DNA of 64,000 bases from Blastococcus sp. DSM 46786. GTDB taxonomy: Bacteria > Actinomycetota > Actinomycetes > Mycobacteriales > Geodermatophilaceae. The stretch lies in contig NZ_FOAO01000002.1 of the NCBI RefSeq assembly GCF_900109665.1, positions 248,001-312,000 on the forward strand, in the 5' to 3' direction. The notes under the pieces are model-generated. The model was not told the DNA's origin, ran no database searches, and worked only from the letters and a program-made list of their open reading frames with translations. The position numbers and the translations under genes were made by a program. The first letter of the stretch is position 1, and the number at the start of each line of letters is the position of its first letter. Shown here piece after piece: positions 25,319 to 33,210 of the stretch.

Positions 25319-25753
25319 GTGGGCCGGACGACGCTGGACACCGCCGCGCTCGCCCACGAGCTGCGGCTCGCGGTCATGCGGTTCTCCCGGCGGCTGCGCA
25401 ACCAGCGGGTGGACACGTCGGTGACGCTCACCCACCTCGCGGCGCTGTCGACGCTCAAGCGGCACGGCCCGATGAGCCCGGGGGAGCTGGCCGCCCACGA
25501 GCGGGTGCAGCCGCCGTCGATGACCCGCGTCGTCGTCGCCCTGGAGCAGGCGGGGCTGGTCACCCGCACGCCGCACCCCACCGACGGGCGCCAGGTCATC
25601 ATCGGGCTGACCGCGGCGGCCGAGGAGATGCTGTCGGCGGAGGCGCGGGCGCGCGAGGCGTGGCTCGCCGGCCGGCTGCAGGAGCTCACCGCCGAGGAGC
25701 GGGCGGTGCTGCGCGAGGCGGCCGAGATCATGGACAAGCTCGCCGGTGGGTGA
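25319..25753 (+). CDS. MarR-family transcriptional regulator
   Basis: A 144-residue winged-helix repressor: dimerisation helices at both ends and a central DNA-binding unit (LTHLAALSTLKRHGPMSPGELAAHERVQPPSMTRVVVALEQAGL, about 42-85, with the wing at LVTRTPHPTDGRQVIIGLT). The GTG start appears leaderless. It lies 47 bp before an MFS exporter on the same strand, the usual MarR-efflux pairing, so the likely role is repression of that exporter until a small ligand binds. Confidence 0.85.
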   Translation: MGRTTLDTAALAHELRLAVMRFSRRLRNQRVDTSVTLTHLAALSTLKRHGPMSPGELAAHERVQPPSMTRVVVALEQAGLVTRTPHPTDGRQVIIGLTAAAEEMLSAEARAREAWLAGRLQELTAEERAVLREAAEIMDKLAGG

Positions 25754-25800
25754 CCTGCACGAGCACTGACCAGCGGACGCCGCCCGAGCAGGGGAGCGGT

Positions 25801-27120
25801 ATGTTCCGGGCCCTCCGGGTGCGCAACTTCCGCCGCTACGCCTCGGCCAACCTGCTCAGCCTGACCGGTACCTGGATGCAGCGCATCGGCCAGGACTGGC
25901 TGGTGCTCCAGCTCTCCGACGGCAGCGGCATCGCCCTCGGGCTGATCACCGCGCTGCAGTTCGGCCCCGCGCTGCTGCTGAGCGCGTACGGCGGCGTCCT
26001 CGCCGACCGCTACCCCAAGCGCCGGCTGCTGTTGATCGCCCAGACCCTCATGGGCCTGCTCGCCCTCGTACTGGGGGTCCTGGTGGCCACCGGGGCGGTC
26101 GCGCTGTGGCACGTCTTCGTCCTCGCCGGGCTGCTCGGCTCGGTCGCGGCCGTCGACGTGCCGGTGCGCCAGTCGTTCGTGCCGGAGATGGTCGGCCCCG
26201 CGCTGATCACCAACGCGGTGAGCCTCAACTCGACGATCTTCAACGGCGCCCGGCTGGTCGGGCCGGCGCTCGCCGGGCTGCTCATCGGCGCGGCCTCGGG
26301 GAACACCGCGCCGGCGTTCTTCCTCAACGCGGCGAGCTTCGCCTTCACCATCGCCGCGATCGCCGGCATGCGCACCGAGGAGCTCACCCCCAGCCCGCCG
26401 GTCGCCCGCGGCCGGGGCCAGCTGCGCGAGGGGCTGGCCTACATCTCGGCCCACCCCGACCTGCTGCTGGCGATGGGGCTGGCCTTCGTCCTGGGCACCT
26501 TCGGCTTCAACTACCAGGTCACCATCGCGCTGATGGCCCGCGAGACCTTCGGCCTCGGTGCGGAGGCCTTCGGCCTGCTCTCCACCTGCTTCGCGGTCGG
26601 GTCGCTGACCGGCGCCCTGCTGTCCACCCGGCGCAGCGTCCGGCCCCGGCAGCGCTTCCTCGTCGCCTCGGCGGTGATCTTCGGCGCGTGCACGGTCGTC
26701 GCCGGGCTGATGCCCGGCTACCTGGCCTTCGCCGCGCTGCTGGTGCCCACCGGCGCCGCGGCGCTGGTGTTCAGCGTGGCCACCAACAGCTTCGTGCAGC
26801 TCGGCGTCGACCCGCAGATGCGCGGCCGGGTGATGGCGCTGTACTTCATGTGCTTCATGGGCGGCACCCCGGTCGGGGCGCCGTTGATCGGCTGGGTCTC
26901 CGAGCGGTTCGGCGCCCCGTGGGGGCTGGTCCTCGGTGGCGGCGTCTGCGTCGTCGCGGGCCTCGCCGCAGCGGCGTGGCTGGCCCACCGCGGGTCGCTG
27001 CGGCTGGCGCTCGAGCGCGCGCCCGTGCGGGTGCGCATCCGCCCCGCCGTCCCCTCCGCGCAGGTGCGCACCGTGGAGGAGCAGCTCAGCCAGAAGGCCC
27101 CCGGTCAGCAGTCGCGCTGA
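25801..27120 (+). CDS. MFS exporter of the EntS/drug-efflux type
   Basis: A 439-residue major facilitator with 12 predicted helices. It opens FRALRVRNFRRYASANLLSLTGTWMQRI, and has the loop GVLADRYPKRRLLLIAQ after helix 2 (MFS motif A) and VPVRQSFVPEMVG. These fit the EntS-like family that exports siderophores or drugs. A GGGGAG ribosome-binding site is 4 bases before the ATG. It probably forms an operon with the MarR gene just upstream. Confidence 0.85.
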   Translation: MFRALRVRNFRRYASANLLSLTGTWMQRIGQDWLVLQLSDGSGIALGLITALQFGPALLLSAYGGVLADRYPKRRLLLIAQTLMGLLALVLGVLVATGAVALWHVFVLAGLLGSVAAVDVPVRQSFVPEMVGPALITNAVSLNSTIFNGARLVGPALAGLLIGAASGNTAPAFFLNAASFAFTIAAIAGMRTEELTPSPPVARGRGQLREGLAYISAHPDLLLAMGLAFVLGTFGFNYQVTIALMARETFGLGAEAFGLLSTCFAVGSLTGALLSTRRSVRPRQRFLVASAVIFGACTVVAGLMPGYLAFAALLVPTGAAALVFSVATNSFVQLGVDPQMRGRVMALYFMCFMGGTPVGAPLIGWVSERFGAPWGLVLGGGVCVVAGLAAAAWLAHRGSLRLALERAPVRVRIRPAVPSAQVRTVEEQLSQKAPGQQSR

Positions 27121-27175
27121 GCGTTCTCCGCGTACCGTTCGCTGCACCGGTACCGCCCGTGCGCAGGGGGACACC

Positions 27176-27559
27176 ATGGCCGCGCTCCTCCAGCTCGTCG
27201 CACTGCTCGCCGCGTTCGCCGGCCTGGTCGCCGGTCTCGGACCGCTGATCCGGCGGATCGAGGCCTGGTCGGTCCGCCGCCACGCGGCCCGCCACCCCGC
27301 GCCGCCCGGGCGCTCACTGGAGGTCGTCGCCGCCCACCTGCGCCGGCTCGCCCGCCAGGTGGCCCTGGTGCCCGCCGGCATGCCCATGGCCCGCCGCCGC
27401 GCACTGCTGGCGGCCTACGACGACGTCCTCACCGAGGCGGCCGGGATGCTGGGGGTGACCTCGGCGCTCGCGGAGCTGCCGGAGGGCCGGCCGCGTGAGG
27501 TCGAGCGCCTGCGGCTGGCCGCGGAGCTGCGCGCCGCCGGGCTGCAGGTGCCCCTCTGA
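27176..27559 (+). CDS. Hypothetical membrane-anchored protein
   Basis: A 127-residue protein with one N-terminal membrane helix (ALLQLVALLAAFAGLVAGLGPLI) and a soluble helical rest rich in Arg and Leu (SLEVVAAHLRRLARQVALV, then RRRALLAAYDDVLTEAA). No family is recognised. AGGGGG lies 6 bases before the ATG at 27176. It is followed after 11 bp by thpR on the same strand and probably shares its transcript. Confidence 0.6.
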   Translation: MAALLQLVALLAAFAGLVAGLGPLIRRIEAWSVRRHAARHPAPPGRSLEVVAAHLRRLARQVALVPAGMPMARRRALLAAYDDVLTEAAGMLGVTSALAELPEGRPREVERLRLAAELRAAGLQVPL

Positions 27560-27570
27560 ACCCGGGGTAC

Positions 27571-28161
27571 GTGCGCCGGCTGTTCTTCGCCGTCGACCCG
27601 CCCGACGCCGCGCGCCGCGACCTCGACCGCGCGCTCGGCCCGCTGCGCGACCTCCCCGGTGCCCCGCGCTGGGGCCGGCCCGAGCGCTGGCACCTCACGC
27701 TGCTGTTCCTCGGTGCCGTGCCCGAGCCGCTGGTGCCCGGCCTCGTGGCCACGGCGGCGCCGGCGGTGGCCGCGACCCCGCCGATGGGGCTGCGGCTGTC
27801 CGGGGGCGGGCGGTTCGGCTCGCTGCGCCGCCCGCAGGTCGCCTGGGCGGGGCTGGAGGGCGACGTCGACCCGCTGGTCGCGCTGGCCGGCCGGCTGGCG
27901 GCGGTCGCGCGCACCCTCGGACTCCCGGCGGAGGACCGGCCGTTCCGGCCGCACCTGACGCTCGGCCGGTGGCGCCCCGGCCGGCCCGCCGACGGCACCC
28001 TCACCGACCGGCTGGCCGGCTACCGGGGGCCGGAGTGGCCGGTGCGCGAGATCCGGCTGTGGGAGAGCCGCCTCGGCGCGGCGCCGGCGTACACGGTCGT
28101 CGCCTCCTGGCCGTTAGGGGCAAAGGATCCTTTACATGCGGATTCGGGCCCCACGCCGTAG
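27571..28161 (+). CDS. thpR: RNA 2',3'-cyclic phosphodiesterase (2H family)
   Basis: A 196-residue 2H phosphoesterase of the LigT/ThpR type, which opens 2',3'-cyclic phosphate ends of RNA. Both HxTx motifs are present as HLTL, near residues 42 and 130. It begins MRRLFFAVDPPD, the usual family start, and the natural domain end is near TVVASWPL. The last 14 residues (GAKDPLHADSGPTP) are encoded by the palindromic repeat at 28118-28179, which also provides the TAG stop. This suggests the element entered the 3' end of the gene and replaced the old stop. Confidence 0.85.
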   Translation: MRRLFFAVDPPDAARRDLDRALGPLRDLPGAPRWGRPERWHLTLLFLGAVPEPLVPGLVATAAPAVAATPPMGLRLSGGGRFGSLRRPQVAWAGLEGDVDPLVALAGRLAAVARTLGLPAEDRPFRPHLTLGRWRPGRPADGTLTDRLAGYRGPEWPVREIRLWESRLGAAPAYTVVASWPLGAKDPLHADSGPTP

Positions 28162-28179
28162 GGAAAGGATCCTTTGCCC
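28118..28179. repeat. Palindromic element with two AAAGGATCCTTT units
   Basis: GGGCAAAGGATCCTTT at 28118-28133 and AAAGGATCCTTTGCCC at 28164-28179 are exact inverted repeats 30 bases apart. Each also contains the 12-bp palindrome AAAGGATCCTTT. The AT-rich cores stand out from the very GC-rich surroundings. The element sits between convergent thpR and aldo/keto reductase genes and could end transcription from both sides. It resembles a dispersed REP/MITE-like unit, but only one copy is in this window. Confidence 0.65.
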
Positions 28180-28192
28180 GGGGGTGGGCCGG

Positions 28193-29161
28193 TCACCAGG
28201 CGTACTCCATCGGGGCGGCGCGGTAGCCGGGGAAGATCTCGTCGAGGCGGGCCAGGGCGGCGTCGTCCAGCGCGATCTCCAGCGCCCGCAGGCCGCCCTC
28301 GAGCTGCTCCATCGTGCGCGGGCCGACGATCGGCGCGGTGACGGCCGGCTGGTGGAGCAGCCAGGCCAGCCCGACGTCGGCCGGGGCGTGCCCCAGCTCC
28401 CGGCAGAACGCCTCGTACCGCTCCAGCGCGGGGCGGTGCCGCTCGATCCGCTTCCGGGTGCGCTCCTCGCTGCGGCGGGCGCCGTCCGACTTCTCCAGGG
28501 CGCCGGCGAGCAGGCCGCCGGCCAGCGGGCTCCACGGGATGACGCCGACGCCGTAGTGCTCCGCCGCGGGGAGCACCTCGAGCTCGACGTGCCGGGTGAG
28601 CAGGTTGTAGTGCGACTGCTCGCTCACCAGGCCCTGGAAGTTCCGCCGGGCCGCGGCCTCGTTCGCGGCGGCGATCTGCCACGCGGCGTGGTTGGAGGAA
28701 CCGACGTAGAGCACCTTGCCCTGGGCGACGAGCGTCTCGCAGGCCTGCCAGATCTCCTCCCACGGCGTGCGGAGGTCGACGTGGTGGAACTGGTAGAGGT
28801 CGATCCAGTCGGTGCCCATCCGGCGCAGCGAACCCTCGCAGGCGCGCACGATGTTGCGCGCGGAGAGGAAGGTGTCGTTGGGCCAGCCCGACATCCCGCC
28901 GTAGACCTTGGTGGCCAGGACCGTCTTCTCCCGGCGCTCCCCGCCCTGGGCGAACCAGCTGCCGAGCACCTCCTCGGTGCGGCCCTTGCCGGCGTCGAAG
29001 CCGTAGACGTTGGCGGTGTCGACGAAGTTGACGCCCTCGGCCAGCGCCCGGTCGAGGATGGCGTGGGAGTCGCCCTCCTCGGTCTTCCAGCCGAAGTTCA
29101 TCGTCCCCAGGCAGAGCCGGGAGACCGACAGGCCGCTGCGGCCGAGGTGGGTGTAGTCCAT
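28193..29161 (-). CDS. Aldo/keto reductase
   Basis: A 322-residue NADPH-dependent TIM-barrel reductase. The catalytic tetrad is visible: Asp and Tyr in NFVDTANVYG, Lys in LATKVYGG, and His in YQFHHVD. VGSSNHAAWQIAAA and IPWSPLAGGLLAG are typical of the potassium-channel-beta/YghZ-like branch. The substrate, an aldehyde or ketone, is unknown. I chose ATG at 29161; a GTG 9 bases earlier is in frame. The stop lies 14 bp from the palindromic repeat that separates it from thpR. Confidence 0.85.
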   Translation of the reverse strand: MDYTHLGRSGLSVSRLCLGTMNFGWKTEEGDSHAILDRALAEGVNFVDTANVYGFDAGKGRTEEVLGSWFAQGGERREKTVLATKVYGGMSGWPNDTFLSARNIVRACEGSLRRMGTDWIDLYQFHHVDLRTPWEEIWQACETLVAQGKVLYVGSSNHAAWQIAAANEAAARRNFQGLVSEQSHYNLLTRHVELEVLPAAEHYGVGVIPWSPLAGGLLAGALEKSDGARRSEERTRKRIERHRPALERYEAFCRELGHAPADVGLAWLLHQPAVTAPIVGPRTMEQLEGGLRALEIALDDAALARLDEIFPGYRAAPMEYAW

Positions 29162-29188
29162 GCCGGCCACCCTGGCACCCTGTCCGAC

Positions 29189-30016
29189 GTGCCGCAGAAC
29201 GATGACCAGGGCCTCTCCGAGTTCGACGCCGCCACCGCCGTCCGGCGATCCGAGGGCGGCGGCTTCGTCGCCGACCTCCACCCGGGCTGGGACGTGGGCA
29301 GCGGCATCCTCAACGGCGGCTACCTGCTCGCCGTCGCCGCCCGGGCCGCGCTCGCGGACAGCCCCCACCCGCACCCGGTGGCCGTCTCGGCCAGCTACCT
29401 GCGCGCGACCCCGCCCGGCCCGGCCTCGCTGGCCGTCACGCCGGGCCCGGCCGGCCGGACCCTGGCGCACACCGGCGTCGTCCTCAGCGGCCCCGCGGGG
29501 CCCACGCTCAGCGTCCAGGTGACGACGGCGGTGCTCGGGGAGGACGCCCCGCTGCGCTCGGTGCCGGTCCCGGACGTCCCGCAGGTGGAGCGGTGCCTGC
29601 GGGCCGGGCCGGGCGCCGAGATGGGCGGCCACCCCGTTCCCGCGGTGGGCCTGCGGCACCGGGTGGAGACCCGCCTGGACCCCGCCACCGCCGGCTGGGC
29701 GCTGGGCACGCCGTCGGGGGAGCCGGTGATGCGGGCCTGGCTGCGGCTCGCCGACGGGCGCGAGCCCGACCCGTTGGCGCTGCTGCTGTTCGCCGACGTG
29801 CTGCCGCCGACGAGCTGGTCGATGGGGCTCATGGGCTGGGCGCCCACGGTCCAGCTGCAGGTGCTGGTGCGCGCCCGGCCGGCTCCCGGGTGGTGCCTGG
29901 CCGAGGCCCGGGCCAACGAGATCGCCGGGGGCTGGCTGGACGAGGAGTACCGGATCTGGGACTCCACCGGCCGGCTGGTCGCGCAGAGCCGGCAGCTGGC
30001 CCGGGCCCCGCGGTAG
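29189..30016 (+). CDS. Acyl-CoA thioesterase-like (double hot-dog) protein
   Basis: A 275-residue protein with two hot-dog-like halves. The first holds LHPGWDVGSGILNGGYLLAVAARAA (the central helix motif) and VAVSASYLRATPPGPASL. The second has LLLFADVLPPTSWSMGLMGWAPTVQLQVLVRARP and ends with DEEYRIWDSTGRLVAQSRQLA, the thioesterase C-terminal signature. It probably hydrolyses an acyl-CoA. The GTG at 29189 is nearly leaderless and is divergent from the aldo/keto reductase gene with 27 bp between starts. Confidence 0.75.
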   Translation: MPQNDDQGLSEFDAATAVRRSEGGGFVADLHPGWDVGSGILNGGYLLAVAARAALADSPHPHPVAVSASYLRATPPGPASLAVTPGPAGRTLAHTGVVLSGPAGPTLSVQVTTAVLGEDAPLRSVPVPDVPQVERCLRAGPGAEMGGHPVPAVGLRHRVETRLDPATAGWALGTPSGEPVMRAWLRLADGREPDPLALLLFADVLPPTSWSMGLMGWAPTVQLQVLVRARPAPGWCLAEARANEIAGGWLDEEYRIWDSTGRLVAQSRQLARAPR

Positions 30017-30634
30017 TCAGGCCCGCGGCAGCTCCACCTCGCCGGTGAGGTAGCGCTGGACCGTGGGGCCGATCGCCGCGACCAGCTCCTCGGGGGCGGC
30101 CGAGGCGAGCGGTTCGACGCGGAGCACGTACCGGGCCACGACCAGGCCGATGAGCTGGCTCGCGACCAGGGCTCCGCGTGCCTCGCGCTCCGCCGGAGTC
30201 GCGTCCAGCGTGGCCACGACCCGGCGGAGCACCTGGGAAACCAGGAACTCGCGCAGCAGCTTCCCCGTCCACTCGTTGCCGACGGCCGACCGCACGAGCG
30301 CCAGGGCGGCCGGTTGCATGGGGCCGTCCCAGACCCGCAGCAGCATGCGGACGACGTTGCCGCCGAGCTCGTCGCGGCCGCCGGCGAGCACCTCGGGGAG
30401 GAAGTCGGCCGGGTTCGCCGGCGCCTCGATCGCGGCCAGGAAGAGCTGGTCCTTGCTGCCGAAGTAGTGGTGCACCAGCGCCGGGTCGACGCCGGCGGCG
30501 GTCGCGATGGCGCGGATGGAGGCGCCGTCGAAGCCCCGTTCGGCGAAGGCGGCGCGGGCCGCGGCGAGCACCGCCTCCCGGGTGTCGGGCCGGCCGGGGC
30601 GCCGGCCGGGAGGACGACGGGAACGGGGGGTCAG
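30017..30634 (-). CDS. TetR-family regulator with probable CTG start
   Basis: A 205-residue TetR repressor. The N-terminal HTH is REAVLAAARAAFAERGFDGASIRAIATAAGVDPALVHHYFGSKDQLF, about residues 20-66, and the C-terminal helical domain binds an unknown ligand. No ATG, GTG or TTG lies between the upstream gene's stop and the HTH. The CTG at 30634 overlaps the permease stop (CTGA) and has GGAGGAGG 5 bases upstream, so CTG is the likely start. It is the last gene of an ABC exporter operon and probably represses it. Confidence 0.82.
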   Translation of the reverse strand: MTPRSRRPPGRRPGRPDTREAVLAAARAAFAERGFDGASIRAIATAAGVDPALVHHYFGSKDQLFLAAIEAPANPADFLPEVLAGGRDELGGNVVRMLLRVWDGPMQPAALALVRSAVGNEWTGKLLREFLVSQVLRRVVATLDATPAEREARGALVASQLIGLVVARYVLRVEPLASAAPEELVAAIGPTVQRYLTGEVELPRA

Positions 30635-31422
30635 CTGGTCCTCCTCCGCAGGGTCGCCGCCGCCAGCGCGAGGGCGAGCAGGGCCGCGCCGGCGACGATC
30701 CCGACGCCGGCCCACATCCTGCCGGTCGCCTCGGGGGAGCGCCCGACCTCCTGCAGCGCCTCGACCGCGTAGGTCAGGGGGAGGACGTCGCTGATCGCCT
30801 GCAGCCAACCGGCCATCTGCTCGCGGGGGACGAGCAGCCCGCAGAGGAAAAACTGCGGTAGCACGATCACCGGCATGAACTGCACGGCCTGGAACTCGCT
30901 GCGCGCGAAGGCGCTGGCCAGCAGGCCCAGGGCCACGCCCAGGGCGGCGTCGGCGACGGCGACGAGGACGACGAGCCACACGGAGCCGGCGACGTCGAGG
31001 TCGTACAGCGTCGTCGCCACCGTCACGGTGACCACCGCCTGCAGGCCGGCCGCCAGCCCGAACGCGAGGCCGTAGCCGAGCAGCAGGTCCAGCCGGGACA
31101 GCGGAGTGGTGAGCAGCCGCTCGAGCGTGCCGGACGTGCGCTCGCGCAGCATGGCGATGCTGGTCACGAGGAACATCACGACGAAGGGGAAGACGCCGAG
31201 CATCGCGAGGCCGACGCGGTCGAAGGTGCCGGGCTGCCCGGGCGCGCTCGGCAGGTCCGCCCACAGCAGGTGGAGCAGGCCGAGCAGCAGGCTCGGCAGC
31301 ACCAGCATCATGGCGATCGTCCGGTGGTCGTGGCGCAGCTGGCGCAGCACCCGGCTCGTCGTCGCGGCGGTGAGCCGGGGGCTCAGCCGGCTCGGGGCGC
31401 GGGTCGGGGTCGCGGTGGTCAC
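30631..31422 (-). CDS. ABC-2 type transporter permease
   Basis: A 263-residue membrane protein with six predicted helices, the usual size of an ABC-2 export permease. Visible signatures are RERTSGTLERLLTTPLSRLDLLLGY before helix 3 and the FARSEFQAVQFMPVIVLPQFFLCGLLVP region near the end. The GTG start overlaps the ATPase stop (GTGA) and has GAGGAGG 6 bases upstream. With the ATPase it forms a drug- or lipid-type exporter. Confidence 0.88.
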   Translation of the reverse strand: MTTATPTRAPSRLSPRLTAATTSRVLRQLRHDHRTIAMMLVLPSLLLGLLHLLWADLPSAPGQPGTFDRVGLAMLGVFPFVVMFLVTSIAMLRERTSGTLERLLTTPLSRLDLLLGYGLAFGLAAGLQAVVTVTVATTLYDLDVAGSVWLVVLVAVADAALGVALGLLASAFARSEFQAVQFMPVIVLPQFFLCGLLVPREQMAGWLQAISDVLPLTYAVEALQEVGRSPEATGRMWAGVGIVAGAALLALALAAATLRRRTS

Positions 31423-32141
31423 GCCGCCACCTCCTCGCGGGCGCGGATCAGCCGGAGGAAGGCGTCCTCCAGGTCGTCGGTGCCCGCCTCGGCGCGGACC
31501 TCCGCCGGCGTGGCGTCGGCCAGCAGGGCGCCGTCGCGCAGCAGGAGGAGCCGGTCGCAGCGCGCGGCCTCGTCCATGACGTGGCTCGAGACGAGCAGCG
31601 TCGCGCCGCCGGCGGCCAGGGCGTGGAACCTCGCCCAGAGCTCCACCCGGAGCACCGGGTCCAGCCCGACGGTGGGCTCGTCGAGCACCAGCACCTCCGG
31701 GCCGCCCACCAGCGCGCAGGCCAGCGAGGCCCGGCCGCGCTGCCCGCCGGAGAGGTTCTCGACCAGCTGCCCGGCCGCACCGGCGAGGCCGACGGCGGCG
31801 AGGGCGGCGTCGGCCTCCTTCGCCCCGCGGCCGTACAGGGCCGCGAAGTAGCGGGCGTTCTCGCGCACGGTGAGGTCGGCGTAGACGCTGGGCGCCTGGG
31901 TGACGTACCCGACCCGGCTGCGCAGGGCGGGGGAGCCGGCCGGCTCCCCGAGCACGGTCACCTCGCCGGATCGGACGACCTGCACGCCCACGACAGCCCG
32001 CAGGAGCGTGGACTTCCCGCTGCCGCTCGGGCCGAGCAGGCCGGTGACCTGCCCCGGCGGCACGGTGCAGGAGAGGCCGTCGAGCACCCGGCGGTGCCCG
32101 CGGTCGACGACGAGATCGGTGACGGTGACGGCGGCGTCCAT
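31419..32141 (-). CDS. ABC transporter ATP-binding protein
   Basis: A 240-residue ABC ATPase powering the neighbouring ABC-2 permease. Walker A is LLGPSGSGKST, the Q-loop GYVTQAPSVY, signature LSGGQRGRASLA, Walker B VLVLDEPTVGLDP, and H-switch SSHVMDEA. The ATG at 32141 has GGAGG 7 bases upstream, which I prefer to an in-frame TTG at 32162. It is the first gene of a three-gene operon (ATPase, permease, TetR), each overlapping the next by 4 bases. Confidence 0.92.
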   Translation of the reverse strand: MDAAVTVTDLVVDRGHRRVLDGLSCTVPPGQVTGLLGPSGSGKSTLLRAVVGVQVVRSGEVTVLGEPAGSPALRSRVGYVTQAPSVYADLTVRENARYFAALYGRGAKEADAALAAVGLAGAAGQLVENLSGGQRGRASLACALVGGPEVLVLDEPTVGLDPVLRVELWARFHALAAGGATLLVSSHVMDEAARCDRLLLLRDGALLADATPAEVRAEAGTDDLEDAFLRLIRAREEVAA

Positions 32142-32157
32142 GTCCGGCCTCCGGTGG

Positions 32158-32181
32158 TTCAACGGCTGATGAATTCAACGG
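32158..32181. promoter_or_regulatory. Candidate TetR operator: two TTCAACGG direct repeats
   Basis: TTCAACGG occurs at 32158-32165 and 32174-32181, with TGAATTCA overlapping the second copy. The stretch is AT-rich for this window and lies 17-40 bases upstream of the ABC ATPase start, where a promoter should be. Binding by the operon's own TetR protein is inferred from position. Confidence 0.4.
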
Positions 32182-32203
32182 TAGGTGAGTTGCCGCCGAA
32201 CGG

Positions 32204-33157
32204 TCAACGGGCGAGCGCGCGGCCGAGCGCGGTGCCCGAGGACCACGCGCCCTCCACCTTCGCCGGGGCGTGCCAGCCGTCGCCGCAGAGGCCGATCCCG
32301 TCGACCAGGCCGAACGGCTCCTCCCGCGGGGCGGCCGGGCGGGCGAAGGTCCAGCGGTGGACCTCCGTCCACTCCGGGTCCACCTCGATTCCCAGGGCGG
32401 AGCGCACGGCCGCCACCACGGCCGGCACCGCGGCCGCGGGCTCGTCGAGGTGGTCGGCGGCCAGCGAGGCGGTCGTGTGCGCGACCAGCACCGGGGCGGC
32501 GTCCCCGCGGCGGTCGCCGTCGTCGGCGATCCACTCCACGGCCGGGTCGTCGTGCACGAAGGCGCCGTGCAGGTCGGCCGGCCACCGCCGACCGGCCCAG
32601 CCGAGCACCACCGCCAGCGCGGGATGCCAGGTCTCCGCGGCGGCCAGGTGCCCCGCCGGGCCGGCCGGATCGAGCAGCCGCGCAGCCTGCGGCCCCGGCA
32701 TCGCGAGAACGGCGGCCGGTACCGCCCGCCCGTCGACGGCGGGGCCGGCGGACACCGCGCGCACGGTCGTTCCGGGCCGGACGGTCAACCCGGTGGCGAG
32801 GTCGGTGGCCAGGCTGCGCGATCCGCCGGGGGCCCCGTACCGCAGCGGGCCGGACGTCCGCTCCCGGAGACCCTCGGGCCCGGCCACCGCGAAGGTGTCC
32901 GTCCAGGGGCGGGCCAGGCCGCGGTCGACCCAGTCGGCCACCACGGCGGCGAACGGGGAGCCGTCGCTCGCGGTGAGGTAGGAGGCGCCGAGATCGACCG
33001 GCCGGCCCCGCACCGTGCGCGAGGACAACCGCCCGCCCGGGGCCCGCCCCCGGTCCAGCACCTGGACGTCGCGGCCGGCGTCCCGGAGGGCGCGGGCGCA
33101 GGCGAGGCCGGCGACGCCGGCGCCGATGACGGTCACGGGAGCGCTGTCGGGAGTCAC
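32204..33157 (-). CDS. FAD-dependent amine-oxidase/renalase-like oxidoreductase
   Basis: A 317-residue flavoprotein. The N-terminal Rossmann motif PVTVIGAGVAGLACARAL, followed by VLDRGRAPGGRLSSR, binds FAD. DLGASYLTASDGSPF matches renalase-like proteins, as does the C-terminal FGLVDGIGLCGDGWHAPAKVEGAWSSGTALG, the second FAD-contacting segment. Length fits the short NAD(P)/FAD-dependent oxidoreductases. The substrate is unknown. The GTG start is divergent from the RNA methyltransferase gene, 53 bp away. Confidence 0.8.
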   Translation of the reverse strand: MTPDSAPVTVIGAGVAGLACARALRDAGRDVQVLDRGRAPGGRLSSRTVRGRPVDLGASYLTASDGSPFAAVVADWVDRGLARPWTDTFAVAGPEGLRERTSGPLRYGAPGGSRSLATDLATGLTVRPGTTVRAVSAGPAVDGRAVPAAVLAMPGPQAARLLDPAGPAGHLAAAETWHPALAVVLGWAGRRWPADLHGAFVHDDPAVEWIADDGDRRGDAAPVLVAHTTASLAADHLDEPAAAVPAVVAAVRSALGIEVDPEWTEVHRWTFARPAAPREEPFGLVDGIGLCGDGWHAPAKVEGAWSSGTALGRALAR

Positions 33158-33210
33158 GGCTCGATCCTGGGGGTCGCACCCCGCCGGCGCCCGCCCGGCA
33201 GAATCACCGG

